This document shows positions 24,515 through 36,349 of a DNA stretch of 64,000 nt, one piece after another. Numbering within the stretch: the stretch's first letter is position 1; every line of letters starts with the position of its first letter. The stretch covers positions 310,001 to 374,000 of the forward strand of contig JAPWDM010000021.1 of assembly GCA_035578155.1 (NCBI GenBank), read 5' to 3'. The notes beneath the pieces are model-generated. The model was given only the letters and a program-made list of their open reading frames with translations. It was not told the DNA's origin and did no database searches. The DNA is from Brachynemurus nebulosus. Taxonomy: Eukaryota; Arthropoda; Insecta; Neuroptera; Myrmeleontidae. Made by a program: the position numbers and the translations under genes.

Positions 24515-24746
24515 TTGGCAACGCAAAGATTCTCACTCGTGCCTCTGGTGGCAAAATTAGAACTAGTATCAAGTAAAAATATAGGCATATGTTTAATTGG
24601 TGATATAAAATCTAGCACATAATTTGTAAAATCCGCACATAATTTGTATAATACATATTACTATCGACAATTAAACGTATACATTTTTACTTGATACAGC
24701 TTCTAATTTAAAAAACCAGGAGCGCTCGCGTAATCTTTGCGTGGCC
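24515..24746. mobile_element. MITE family C, copy 1
   Basis: A palindromic miniature element with tips TTGGCAACGCAAAGATT and AATCTTTGCGTGGCC and internal paired blocks (AATTAGAACTAGTATCAAG against CTTGATACAGCTTCTAATT). It is the same family as 38222-38445. No coding capacity. Confidence 0.85.
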
Positions 24747-25723
24747 TATCCTGCTAAAAGAAAAATCCTGGCAATCTTTAAAAAAAAAAAACCTGCTGAA
24801 GGGAAAAAATTTTAGGACGCAAACTAAATTGCTTCCTGAAAATGAAAAAACCCTCCAGTATGACAATACTAAATAATTACATGTCATTATTACAAAAATA
24901 ATATAAGCAATTACAACACATGTATGTATATTTATATATGAATAATGTGAATTTTCTGCTTTTCTAATCCAGTTGTTGTCCGTGATGTAGAATATGCAAA
25001 TCTAGAACATATAAAAAATGTACGGCAGAAAAATATCCAAGAAATATATTTATTATCTATAAAAATTCAGTAAAACTGAAACAGACTGAATAATTGTTAT
25101 CATAATATGTTATTGTATGAAAATTATCTTACGCAAGCTACTTTATGCTTGTATTTTTTTCCAAAATGTTATTTTATTTAATTTGATTTAAATAAAACCT
25201 ACTTCAAAATAAAAACACTGGAAAGTATGAAATAATTACGTCATAAATCAAGACATACGTATAAAAATTAGATTTGATTTTTTTTAAAGTTGCTCCTAAC
25301 TTGACCATTTACGGCCGGTTTTACAGAGTTTAAGTTTAAGTAAGCCAAGTTTGGATTTTGGATCCAGTTTATCTTGCATAGAGTTTAGTACATAAACTCA
25401 ATATGTTAAACGATCTCATTTACATAAGCTCGGCTTTATTAATAAACTTAGTTTAAACTCAGTTTGTAAAACAGCCGATAGAGCAAGTAATAATTGTTGC
25501 CGTAAGTGAACTTCTGGAAGTTGACAGGTTTTTATTTTGAAATAAATTTCATTATTATTTTTGTGAAGCTTGCAAAAACCTTATTGTTTCGTCAAAATTA
25601 AGGTCAAAAATTCTTCTTCGGATATATGCATACATTTTTTTTCTACCGGTGGTGACGCATTACACGCTCTAACTCCTGAGTCGTGTGCATTCTGTGAGTA
25701 TAAATCAGACATACGATATTTAA
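24747..25723. other. No gene seen
   Basis: The region may include the downstream flank and end of the piggyBac-type element, but I could not find a TTAA-bounded terminal repeat. Confidence 0.4.
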
Positions 25724-27449
25724 TTAAACGCTTATGTCTTTTTTAGTGTGATATATTTCGAAACACGGTACAACACACAATGGTACGCCACAATCTTCGC
25801 ACCAATAACGAGTCTCTTTTCGCCTTTTCTTGCTTCTTTCTACATCCATTTGTACGACACAAACTCTACATTCTCTTGTTGGATTTTCTTTTTGTGGCGT
25901 GGCCGGAATGAACTTTGAAAAATGGTGTTCTGTCAAACGCAGTGGAATTTCGATCCGACTAGATCGCTCTATTGGTTGATTGTCGATCTTTTTATGACAT
26001 TCAATGATTTCTTCCACCAAATTAATTAAAAATGTGTTATGATCAAACTTTTAACATATTTTGAATATAATACAAAAGTGTTGTGGCATATCATTTCCAA
26101 AAAATGGAAAAATAGTTTCTTGTAATATTTTTTCATTCTTTTTCTGCATATCGTATATGCAACTATTGACTGGTCTGATCGGTCGACACCACCCATGTTT
26201 TTATTATAATCAAAAACTATATCTGGTTTGACTACTGCTTTGCCTCTAATATCTTTTTCAATCAAGTCCCCCTTATGGACCGTAGACTCCATGAGAACTT
26301 CTTTTTTTCACACCATTTAATAAGTAAAATTTTTCCGAAATGCATTCGTCGCACTTCACCTTTACTAATTTTTTCTTGTTTAATTACACTTGGCAAATCT
26401 TTACGATTACTCCGAACTGTGCCGTAGTAATCTGTACCGAGACTTAGCAAAAGTTGGACTAAGCTCGGAGTTAAATAAAAATTATTTAAAACAATACAAT
26501 GGCCTAAATGTAATAATGGCCGAACCAACGTCAATACTACTTGCGTAGCCATTGGATACATTGCCAAATTTTCGTCAACAATTGTTCCTCGCCCAGCATA
26601 AATCAAAAATTTATAAATATATGATGTATCCGTTTCGCAGAGTTTGAAAATTTTTATCCCAAATCCTGATCTTTTGGTTGGAATAAATTGCTTAAAACTA
26701 AAACGTCCTTTAAAAAGCAGCAAACTTTCGTCGATACAAATGGTTCTGCCGGGCGTATAAATTTGAGAAAACTTATCCTCAATCTGGTTCATAACTAACC
26801 ATATTTTGTGAAGCTTTCTCGGAGGCACTAAAGTATCTTCGTCGTCATCAGCAAAATGTAAAAACTTTTTTAAATTAAAAAATCGATTTAAAGACATAAC
26901 TCTTCGAAAAAATGGTGTGTCGATCGTTTGTCTTCTAGAAAAGTATAAAACTTCTCGAGTTTTATGTACCACACCTTCTAATATGATGAGTGCAAAAAAA
27001 CACATTAGCTCATCTTCATTGGTTGGATTCCAGTATCTCGCTCGAGAAGTTGTCGATATATTTTCTTTATTTTCGGAGAAAAACTTTTCCGCATCCCTAT
27101 TCGTTTCATTCACTATGCGTGAAACAATTTCTACAGAAAAAAACAATTTAAAAATCTCAATTATTGTCGTCGTCGGACCAATGTCAACTTTTAAGTCAGA
27201 TTCATTTTTAAAATTTAGGGGTTCACTATGAAGTGGTGGTCCTAATTCCCATATAATCTCATCCCAATTCTCTCCAAAAATTTCATCTTCCAACTCTCTT
27301 TGAAGCACATCATCTTCTTCATCATCACCACCAACATCGTTATCAGCTAAGGAATCTTCATCGGAAAAGAGTTCTTCCTCACTAATTTCTGCACCCGATT
27401 GATCTAAGAGTTGCAATAATTCCTCTATTGGCAACTGTCTTGATTCCAT
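25724..27449 (-). pseudogene. piggyBac-type transposase, broken
   Basis: A cut-and-paste transposase of the piggyBac family in three minus-strand frames: 27449-26262, 26292-26026 and 26020-25724. The start MESRQLPIEE is followed by an acidic N-terminus, as in the family. The first catalytic Asp is in CIDESLL (residue 240). The second should lie in a DNFY motif but reads NNFY, with AAT at 26484-26486 (residue 322). The third is in NMGGVDRSDQ. The last frame ends with a cysteine-rich domain (CRVC, CEDCGVPLC, C-x4-H), the usual C-terminal zinc-binding module. Two frameshifts (near 26280 and 26025) and the Asp-to-Asn change make it inactive. About 575 codons in all is a normal length. Confidence 0.92.
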
Positions 27450-29601
27450 CTCGTAAATACTAAAACAAAACTGACATTTTATAAATGAAAATAATTATAA
27501 CTACTTAGCTGTGTTGTTTTTTTTTTGGGGGGGAGGGGAAATTGACTCAAATTATCAAAAAATTAAAATACAAAAATGGAGTTAATTTGTAGATTTGCAG
27601 ATTTTGGTATTTAAACTATTGTCCGAAAAAACGAACGTACATGAATAAAAACTATTGTACTTAAGTTAAATCTAGGAAACATTTTATTTTTAACGATTAC
27701 TGAACATTAGTCACGACATATAATAAAGGTTATGTGTTCAACTTCATAATTTACTTAAGGGAATTATTTGCATTATTTATAACTGAATCTCGTTAATAAA
27801 GAACAATGTATTTTGTTTTTAAAGTGAAAACATTCAGTTCACAAAATTATGATATTTTAGTAAAAATATTTCTTAAAACCACGTGCTAACCTAAACTAAC
27901 ATTACGAATTTTTCAATATGAAAATATACAGACATTTTTTAACAGGATAAAATTGTGTATATCAATTTCACCATTTCACTATTTTTTTTAGTATCAATGC
28001 CATAGTTTATGGCGGTTCAAGTAGATACACTCCTATAAAATTTAAAATGTAAATATAACTAACTAAATAAATCTTAAAAAATTATTAATACATCCAAAAT
28101 AAAAACTCCGTACCAACAAAAAAAAAGCTTCCAAGAGAACACCAGAAAACGTAATTTATAGAAAAGAAAAAACAAAATTTTATATCTGAATAATCAGTCA
28201 GCATCGATAATACAAATCAAAATAAGACGCCTTCTTTGCGTTGTTTATGTTTATTTTCAAGCACCCATCGACTCATCCGGTTGATCTTTTTACGTCGGCG
28301 CACGCTGTAAAATCGTTTTAAATTGTTTACCTAATAAGAATATTTTAAGCATTCACGGTACATTTGCTAGATTTTATAAATCTTGTGAAAAAACCATAAC
28401 ATTTCATTATTTTTATATGTAAAATTCTAAAACAAAATCATTCTATAAACAATTATTTGAAAAACTTTTAAAAAATATTTATGAAATTTTTCATACTTAC
28501 CTTGGTAATGATTTGCATCCAAGTTAACAAGAAATATCACAATTAAATAAATTTAAAAAATACGCAAATAAATGTCAAAAAAATAACTATGTATGAATTT
28601 CATATAAATTCTGTTACGTGTTGTTGCGTCATTAAATCGTAGTTATATGGACAGTTAGCCACTCTAGTAGTCTAGTACCACAAATTATAATATCAATCAT
28701 GTTGGTAAAATTGATTATTACTTCTAATAATACAGTATTTCGAAAAATCTGTCAAAGATGGCGGTACCTGTACCAGTGAATAAATATATATCATTTAAAG
28801 AGTTAAGGAGTTTCGATAGACTCTAAAAAATGATACCATCGATCTAAAATTTTAACCAGTAAACAATAAATATGTAAAACGCTGACCTTTAAAATTTCAG
28901 ATCAATTGTGCTCTTAGTATTCAAGAAATTAATTTTCAAAATTTAACTTTTTTTAATGTGCGTAAATGGGCTAAAATACAAAAACGACTATAAGATATTA
29001 AAAAATGTTAAACTTTCGACTAAACTTATTTAACAGATACATTAGACATTTATGAATCGAATAAAACAAGATTTATATCAGTTTTGCACATTGTTTATTA
29101 GTTATTGCAATAAAAAAATTAAAAATGTAATGTCGACTCGAAAATTGTAAAAATCATAATTGAACGTGGCAACATTACACATTTAAAATGACACGTGTAA
29201 AAGCTAAACTATAGCTAAACAAAAAGTAAATTTTTTTAGGCTATAATAATAATCTTACAGTCAAAATTTTTAAATTAAATTTCCGTAAATTAGAATCATT
29301 AATTTATTATTATAATTTGCACTCGAATACACTGTTAAAATTTTGAGAAAAACAAAACACTACAGATATCAAAACACAATTTTTAAAATTGTTATAGTTT
29401 TTTTTTTACATTTTCCGATTTTTTTACGTGTAAATTATATGATTTTTCCGTTATTCATTTTCGTTTCCATTTTTTAGGAAGACAAAACAATAATGAAAAT
29501 ATATTTTTAACGAAAATGATTAAATCACAAATTAATATATTAGAGATATACATAACCTTAGTTATTCATGCTAATTATAATATGTATGTATTGTTGCATA
29601 T
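27450..29601. other. No gene seen
   Basis: AT-rich. A G-run (TTTTGGGGGGGAGGGG) lies near 27523. No coding frame or clear repeat. Confidence 0.5.
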
Positions 29602-30202
29602 TAGTGATGGGCATATTTGAATAAAAAGTAATCGATCATTCGATTATTGTAATATCAGTCAACTATATTTCATTTTAATGATCTTATAAAATATTTCGAA
29701 GTACAATAACATTATTTGGGTATTTTGATTAAAATTATTTTATATCTCGTGATATCATAAAATCATTCGAATGATTTTATTCTGTCTCGAAATATTTCAG
29801 TAAATAATTAAACAATTATTCTAGTTTCGTCAGACGTTTCAGTTTATAAAAACAAAAATAAAAAATAACAGTAAAAATTTTCTGGAAATCTTTTTTGACT
29901 TTTATTATGTTTATATTAGAGTAACTATAGTAACTTAAGGTTGTACGTCTAAACTCGCTTCATTTGTTGATGATGTCATAAAATTTTTACTTTATTTCAA
30001 GTGTACCTATGTAATTGTAAAATTTTCAGTTTTCTTAAAAATGTTAATTTCTTAAAAATGTTTTCTAACAAACGACCAAATTAATTTAAAACTAATCAGG
30101 TACAGAAATATGCGAATGAAAAAAATCGTATAAAAAGTAATTTTTTATAATCGAAAGAATTGAATAATCGATTACTGAAATCATTGGATTATTCCCATCA
30201 CT
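29602..30202. mobile_element. Non-autonomous element with TAGTGATGGG ends
   Basis: Terminal sequences are TAGTGATGGG and CCCATCACTA, with further paired blocks inward (AGTAATCGAT.. and ..ATCGATTACT). The ends look hAT-like. I cannot establish an 8-bp duplication; TATTA occurs at both ends. No coding capacity. Confidence 0.6.
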
Positions 30203-30686
30203 ATTAGAAATTATGGTTTAACGTAAGTGGTGCCAACATAACGACATTAAAATGTTCCAAGAGTGTGCGTTGCCAAATATATCTTCAATATTTATTCGTA
30301 TCATATATTTATATAAATGCGTTATAAAAGCATTAAAAAAATTATAAATTATCTCTTTTACTCTTCCGTACTGTTATAATGTACATGAATATTGATATTC
30401 AAAGAATTTCTTAAAATATATCGATCAAAATTTATTGCCTAGAAGTTGTCACTCTCCATGAAAACAATAGATTTACGTCACAGATTTATTGAAAAGATAA
30501 GAGGTATCGAAATACCTTAATACATCTCAAACTATTCTAATCATGTATCTTTGAGCCTCACCGAGGGTTTCTGTGCGATATTTGTGTACGACCCACAAGT
30601 GTTGATGGATCAAAACTGTTTCAACGTCTTCTGTAGTTTCAACATTGTTAGTCAAGATGGTCAAGATATTAATACGTACGTATATA

Positions 30687-30871
30687 CAGCTTGTTTATTT
30701 TAACTTGGCGGGTCACAGAATCGGCGCAGAAACCTATTCGTGTAAGTAGTGTTGTAGTATTGTGGTAGTATTTGTGTACTTACATTCTGTAGATATGCCG
30801 ATACACACTAACACATATACAGATATGCGTGAGGTTCAAAGTCCAGCCGCCAAGTAGAAATAAACAAGCTG
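30687..30871. mobile_element. 185-bp MITE, TA-flanked
   Basis: The ends are CAGCTTGTTTATTTTAACTT and a near complement ending AAATAAACAAGCTG, with TA on both sides. This is the Tc1/mariner-type miniature form. Confidence 0.8.
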
Positions 30872-30887
30872 TACGTATCTATTATTA

Positions 30888-31966
30888 GGCCATTCAAAAT
30901 AAACAAAAAAAAGTTCAAATTTCGGAAACATTTGCATAGAACTGAAAATTGGTACAGACCTTAACTACATCATTATAAACAAAATATCGAAAGTCCCCAT
31001 CGGCTAAAAAGTTTATTTAAGGTCAAGGAAGCTGGTTTTTCGTAAATATCTCGCAAATGGTAAAATTTGTGGTAAAAATAGTTTAAATAAATTTTCTAGA
31101 TTATGCAATTCTCTACAAAAAAGGTTTGAATATATTTTTCGTACTATCTGTCCTTCATGGGATATCGCAAGTTCAAAAATTGGAAAAGTAATATTCTACA
31201 TAATATCCACTCCTTCCTACGCCACCATCAAGATAGACTTGATGCATTTTATGTGGTTTCTCTTGTAGGTATGATACACAATTTGTTTTAATGATTTGAA
31301 AAGTTATTTTATTTTATCCTACTTCATATCATGAGTTTTTATTTAAATTAATAGCTACAGAAATGATACAAATAAAATTTGTAGCTGAAATTTCGGTAAC
31401 TTGAGTGTCAAATTTTTGTTTTTTCTATAAAAATGGCCAAGTTTGTTTGGAGAACTTGACTTATTTTGCGGATGAAATTTTTCTGTCAGATGTCGTAGTA
31501 TAAGTACATGTGCCAATATGATAGTGTAGCAGGATATAATAAAATAATTTCTCAAAAAATCAAAATAGATCATGGGTTATACCTACAATTGAAACAAAAA
31601 ATGAGTTAAAAGCACCTTACTCCGACGGCTGTGTGGAAAAGAGCTTATATTATGCAAAATATTACTTTTCAAAATTTTGAAATCGCGATATGTCTTGAAG
31701 GATAGATCGTAGGAAAAAAGTATTGAAACTTTTTTTGTTGCATAATCTACAAAATATATCTAAACTGTTTTACCACTAATTTTGCCATTTAAGAAATATT
31801 TACGAAAAACCAATTTCTTTGACCTTTGACCTTGAATAAAATTTTTAACACATGTGGGATTGATAGGGACTTTCGACATTTTATTTGTAATAACATAGTT
31901 GAGGTCTGTACCAATTTTCAGCTCTATGTGAATTATTTCAAAGTTAAATGTTTGTTTTGACTGGCC
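30888..31966. mobile_element. Foldback element, arms ~350 bp
   Basis: The left arm (30888 to about 31240) is inverted at about 31600-31966. The tips are GGCCATTCAAAA and TTTTGACTGGCC, flanked by TA on both sides. Paired inner blocks include AATTGGTACAGACC, GTTTTTCGTAAATAT and AAGTAATATT. The minus-strand frames at 31355-31573 and 31760-31981 fall in the centre and in an arm and show no protein motif. Confidence 0.85.
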
Positions 31967-32022
31967 TATAAGCGTATACATACATATAAGGTATAATTAT
32001 TATACCGTATATACTGTATATA

Positions 32023-32570
32023 CACACACCGGCATAATTAGTGGAACATACAAAATATCTCTAAAAATTAAACAAACTATTTAATTTTAAGAAACTATTA
32101 GTCTTATTTAATTATTCACTTAAAATTGCATGTTCACAAGTCGATATACCTTTATTTTCGTTAGCAAAAGCAATTAACCATATGAAATACCAAATTTTTG
32201 GAATCTTATGTCGTCTAAGAATCATTTAAGTTAAAGATTATTTAACAGCGTTTTAATACCGCGTGCTTCCTCCCGTGCTCTTGTCAAAGCTTCCATTCGC
32301 CTTGCTATACTCAGAATGATGTTATCTATAGTCTGAAGCGTGGCAGTCTGAAGCTCGACCACATTAAGAAGAAACGACATTTGAGTTAAAAAGTGACAGA
32401 TCTCTTAAAAAGATTTGCCTCAATAATAAATAAGAACAATTCTATGAAAAGTCAATTGATCCATTACTTCAATATTAATTTAAGTGAAAATGAAAAACAA
32501 CAGCCAACTTTGTTTAATAAATAGGTTTTTATATATTTTTTTTATGTTCCGCTAATTATGCCGGTGTGTG
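32023..32570. mobile_element. Tc1-type element with 27-bp ends, no intact ORF
   Basis: The ends are CACACACCGGCATAATTAG and CTAATTATGCCGGTGTGTG, with TA flanks on both sides. 548 bp with no intact frame. It is either a MITE or an internally deleted Tc1-like element. Confidence 0.8.
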
Positions 32571-33359
32571 TAGTATATACGATACTATAAGAACTTCAAA
32601 TACAATTTTTTGGTAATTAAAATATCTTTTTTGGTTGCTGTCTATCATGTGATAGAAAGCTATGAATAGCTGGACCAGACAAGCAATAAAATAGTAGGTA
32701 GAATGATGAAATCGGAAGCGAATTATAGATTTTCTTCATTTTTACCAAAATTAGGCACGAAGTAACTGTAGAAGAAGAGGCTTGCTGTATCAATCATATT
32801 TTTAAACAGTTTCGTCATTTTGATTGCAAAAATAAAAAATTTGTACCAAATTATTCAAATTCAAATCACATCCAAAATTTTTCCTCTAATCAACCAGAAA
32901 GATTTTTTTTTAATTTGATGATGTTATCAAGTTTACTAAAACTTTTCAGTGCTTCAGAAATCGCAAGTATAATGGTAGAATGATGAATTTTGTCAGTTTT
33001 GCTTATCATAAATTACAAATTGAAATTATTTTTCCATTTCTGACTACGTATGATTCTAGGGTTAAATATTAATAGGTAACGTAAAAAGTTAAATATTATT
33101 AGAACTATAAAAGAAAAAACTACTAAAACTATAATTACCAATAGAAAAACAATTATTAATAGAAACACATATCAATAAAATCTAACACTATCAAAAATTA
33201 AAATTTAAAAACAATATTTGAACTGCTACAGCTCTGAACAAAATCGAAAAGAATAAATCATTTTATAAATTTATATGTACACCCCTCGTTTCTAATCAGC
33301 AAAAGCCTACTATATATGTACAACTTCCAACCCATACTTTCAGAACAAATCAGAGTGAG
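32571..33359. other. No gene seen
   Basis: AT-rich sequence without supported features. Confidence 0.5.
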
Positions 33360-33399
33360 AATGCTGTATGTAATATACGTAGTATATTACTATTATTTA

Positions 33400-33680
33400 T
33401 ACTGTGCCTACGCCCCATACGTACCATACGTACACTTACATCGTCGTCATCATCCACTGTACGTATGCAGTTCGTATACGCACATAGTATACCTATTCGC
33501 GTCCTATACGTACACAACTCACACGTCAGCAAGCAATATACGTACTCGTGGGAAAAATACATTCATACAACTCGCGTCATCGCCTACCGCCACCCGCCCC
33601 CCGCCGCTCAATCACTTGCAACTCACGTCATTGCCTACCGCCACCCCGACCCCTCTTACTCACTCGCTTATGAATGCTCA
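33400..33680 (+). repeat. ACGTCA/TACGTA repeats at edge of Maverick block II
   Basis: TACGTAC motifs recur from 33410 to 33515. Three units then begin at 33523, 33574 and 33625, each 51 bp apart. The first keeps ACGTCAGCAAG, TACGTACTCGTG and a GAAAAA..CATTCAT tail, as in the units at 14244. The second and third share CGTCAT(C/T)GCCTACCGCCACC. The placement is upstream of the DNA polymerase gene. I read it as a decayed Maverick terminal repeat or long control region. Confidence 0.6.
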
Positions 33681-34011
33681 GTTCCATTCCATTTTAATTG
33701 CAATGAATACACATTACATACATATTACTTATAAATGTATATGAAATGGAATCCCGTCTTTTGTAGTTTCGAACAGCACGGTTTCAAAGAACACTGAACC
33801 AATTAATCGTGTTTTTCGAGGGATTGCTGTATTTTGTTTAATTTTGGACTACAGTCGGTTTTATCAGCTCTGAAAGGTGCTGTAGATCCTTTTTTTATGT
33901 ACAAAAACTGACCAAACACTGTACGATCTACACCAATGTAACTTGTTATACATGGGACGAAACAAAAGACGGGAAGTTCGGAGATTTACATATATCTGCT
34001 ATCAAGTAGTG

Positions 34012-34045
<34 letters not shown>
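34012..34045. repeat. (TG)n microsatellite
   Basis: Alternating TG. Confidence 0.98.
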
Positions 34046-34047
<2 letters not shown>

Positions 34048-34281
34048 AAATACGTACATATTAATATATATTACGGTTAAAAGTGAAAACCTACTTAAAT
34101 GATAGTAGGTTACAATAATAATTTTAAAATGTCAAGGCATACGCTTTTTGTGTATCTATATACAAAATTAAGGTCAACAGCATCCAAAATATTATTTGCC
34201 CACCAAAAAAAAAAATTGTATAAAAAGCCGATATAATATGCGTTTTCAATAATTATTAGGTAAACACCTTCTAAGTAACAT

Positions 34282-34730
34282 CTAGCGAAAATGTATCAGT
34301 GTACTGAACATGATATTTGTAAACATGGTAAATGTATTGTTTCTTGGGAAAATATGGTAAGAGAAATAAATTTTTTATTTTTTGTATAATAACATATTAG
34401 TACTTATAACTTACTTATTTTATATAAGTACCAATAAAAACTAATTTTAATTTCTTTCACTTATTGTTAGGTCAATGTTTAGTGGGTTCGGATTCCGATA
34501 TAAATTCTAACCTGGAATTTAAAATGTATCGTTGTGATACACATGATATTTGTAGACATGGAAAATATAGGTGTATTGTATTATTTGTTGGGAAGATTGT
34601 GGTAAGAGAAATAAATTTTTATTTACTTGTATAATACTTATAGTATAAATTATTTATCTAATTAATACTAATAAAATTGATTTTAATTTGTTTCACTTAT
34701 TGTTAGGTCAATGTTTTTTTGGTTCGTATT
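34282..34730 (+). repeat. Tandem duplication of first exon and intron
   Basis: Two units (about 34282-34510 and 34515-34730) each carry a short Cys/His-rich exon (pattern C-x4-H-D-I-C-x-H-G-K), a GTAAGAG splice donor, a T-rich intron of about 112 bp, and a TTATTGTTAG acceptor followed by GTCAATGTTT. Confidence 0.8.
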
Positions 34731-35870
34731 GGTTATAAAGTCTAACCAGGATGTGGCTGGACCAAGTCGAGACGTAAATAAGCTATTCGAATTTAACAGC
34801 GATAGCAACTTACCCTTGACGTTAACCGATTCCGACTCCAACGATGGCTCGTATTCTGGTGAAAACTCAAACCCGGACGTGGCTGGACCAAGCCGAGTAA
34901 ATAAGTTATCCGAAGTTGAGCAACGATTACCCCCGACGTTAAGCGAATCCGACTCCAATGATTCAATGGAGAAGATGTTAAAGGCATTGAATAACGACAG
35001 TGAGATTCCGTGGGATGTGATAGACGAAATCGAACAAGGCATACCGTTGATGGAAAAAGAATTGATGGACCGTAATCCAATGATGGTGGCGGAGGAGGAG
35101 GAGGAGGATGAAGAGAGTGATGGTGAAAAATTTGAAATACTCTCCGATACGGTTTCGAAGGTGAGGCGATATAATTTAATAGGTCGCAAAATAGTTTTTA
35201 AAATAAAAGATGTACCCAGTGGTAAAGATGCATTGAAATATGTCAAAAACGGCGTCAATGAAATTATACGGCGGATTTCATCAGACGTCAAACCGGGAGG
35301 CAAGGTTGGATTTACCTTTACTAGTGAAAATTTTGAGAAAGGACCCGGCTGAATGGCTTTTCGTCGTGGTAAAGATGTAACTTTTGAAGATGTCTGGAAA
35401 TTACTAGGGAGCATATTCCAGAGCAATTCAAATAGCTTGGCTACGGACAAATTTCGATTGACCACCACATATGTAAAGATGCCCAGAGGAAGTGGAAGAA
35501 TAAGAACTTTTGCTTTCAACACATACGAAGAAGAATTTAAAAACAGGCGTGGAATAATTTTTATTAAAAACGACGATAATCTGTGTCTTCTCAAAGCGAT
35601 CGTAGTTGCAAAAGCCCATGTCAAGAAAAATGTCAATTTTGAAAAGATTCGTCGTAACTGTCATAATATACAAAGTAAAAAAGTGAATAAACTTGTTCAG
35701 AAAACGGGGTTGGTGATTCCAAAATAAGGGGCTGGAATTGAAGAGTTACAAATTTTACAACGCCACCTACGGACATACAAGATCACAGTTTACAAACATC
35801 AGACTAAGGGACGAGATGTAATATTTGATGGCACTAATGATGACGCAATTTACAATATAAATCTGCTTGT
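34291..35870 (+). pseudogene. Protein-primed DNA polymerase, N-terminal part
   Basis: The 5' part of a Maverick/Polinton family B polymerase. The first exon starts at ATG 34291 (22 codons) and a duplicate is at 34524. The main frame runs from 34711 with two copies of a (N/Q)DVAGPSR..TL(T/S)(D/E)SDSND unit, an acidic tract, and a conserved region beginning near FKIKDVPSGKDALKYV. TGA at 35350-35352 and TAA at 35725-35727 interrupt what is otherwise one continuous frame up to about 35870. There the homology ends at an inserted LINE 3' end. The exonuclease and polymerase motifs lie beyond the break and are not present here. The polymerase half at 18654-19897 belongs to a different copy, on the other strand. 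Confidence 0.75.
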
Positions 35871-36291
35871 CGGCCTGTGGCCTCCCAGTGACGCAATAAG
35901 TTTTATCTGTGATACCTTTAGTGAGATTTTTTCTAGTCGTTTGAGTGTTTCTAGTCTGGTTCCTCCACACCGGTGCTATCTACAGCCCGGGGGGAGTCGC
36001 CGCGATGGTCTTCAGACCTTGGTGACCGGACGCTTTGTCTAGTACTTATCGTACCGTCACCAAGGACTGTCCGCTCCTGTTAAGCCCTGGGATGGCAGGA
36101 CCCATCGTTGCTTTTTATTTGTGTATGTTTGTCCGTTGTCTATTGCATTTATATGTTCCTGTCTGTTTTGTGTATGTTTTTATTTTTACTGTGTATGGCG
36201 GCGCATGCCCTTAGTTGGCGATGCCGCCGGACACTGCTGACCGCGCCATCCACCGGCAGTAGTGTCCCAATTTTAATCAAAAAAAAAAAAA
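35871..36291 (+). mobile_element. 5'-truncated LINE 3' end with poly(A)
   Basis: The base composition shifts sharply to GC-rich at about 35870. Frames here are arginine- and cysteine-rich (WRCRRTLLTAPSTGS near 36210). The segment ends in a run of A at 36279-36291. A poly(A) tail and a missing 5' end are the signature of a non-LTR insertion. It separates the polymerase fragment from the ankyrin-like gene. No target-site duplication could be fixed. Confidence 0.55.
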
Positions 36292-36349
36292 TATATGTAA
36301 AATTATGTATGATCTTCATATAAGTATTTTCGTAATAATTTATCCACAT

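Noticed and set aside
26917..27231. 104-codon plus-strand frame
   Set aside because: Antisense to the piggyBac-type transposase.
27450..27530. TTAA-bounded piggyBac terminal repeat upstream of the transposase
   Set aside because: No pair of matching ends next to TTAA could be found on the two sides.
33316..33744. 142-codon frame rich in Tyr, Thr and His
   Set aside because: It translates the TACGTA/ACGTCA repeat region, and overlapping frames in other phases look the same.
34683..35636. 317-codon minus-strand open frame
   Set aside because: It is antisense to the polymerase N-terminal region, has Ser/Leu-rich low-complexity content and no motif. The plus strand shows conserved element sequence.
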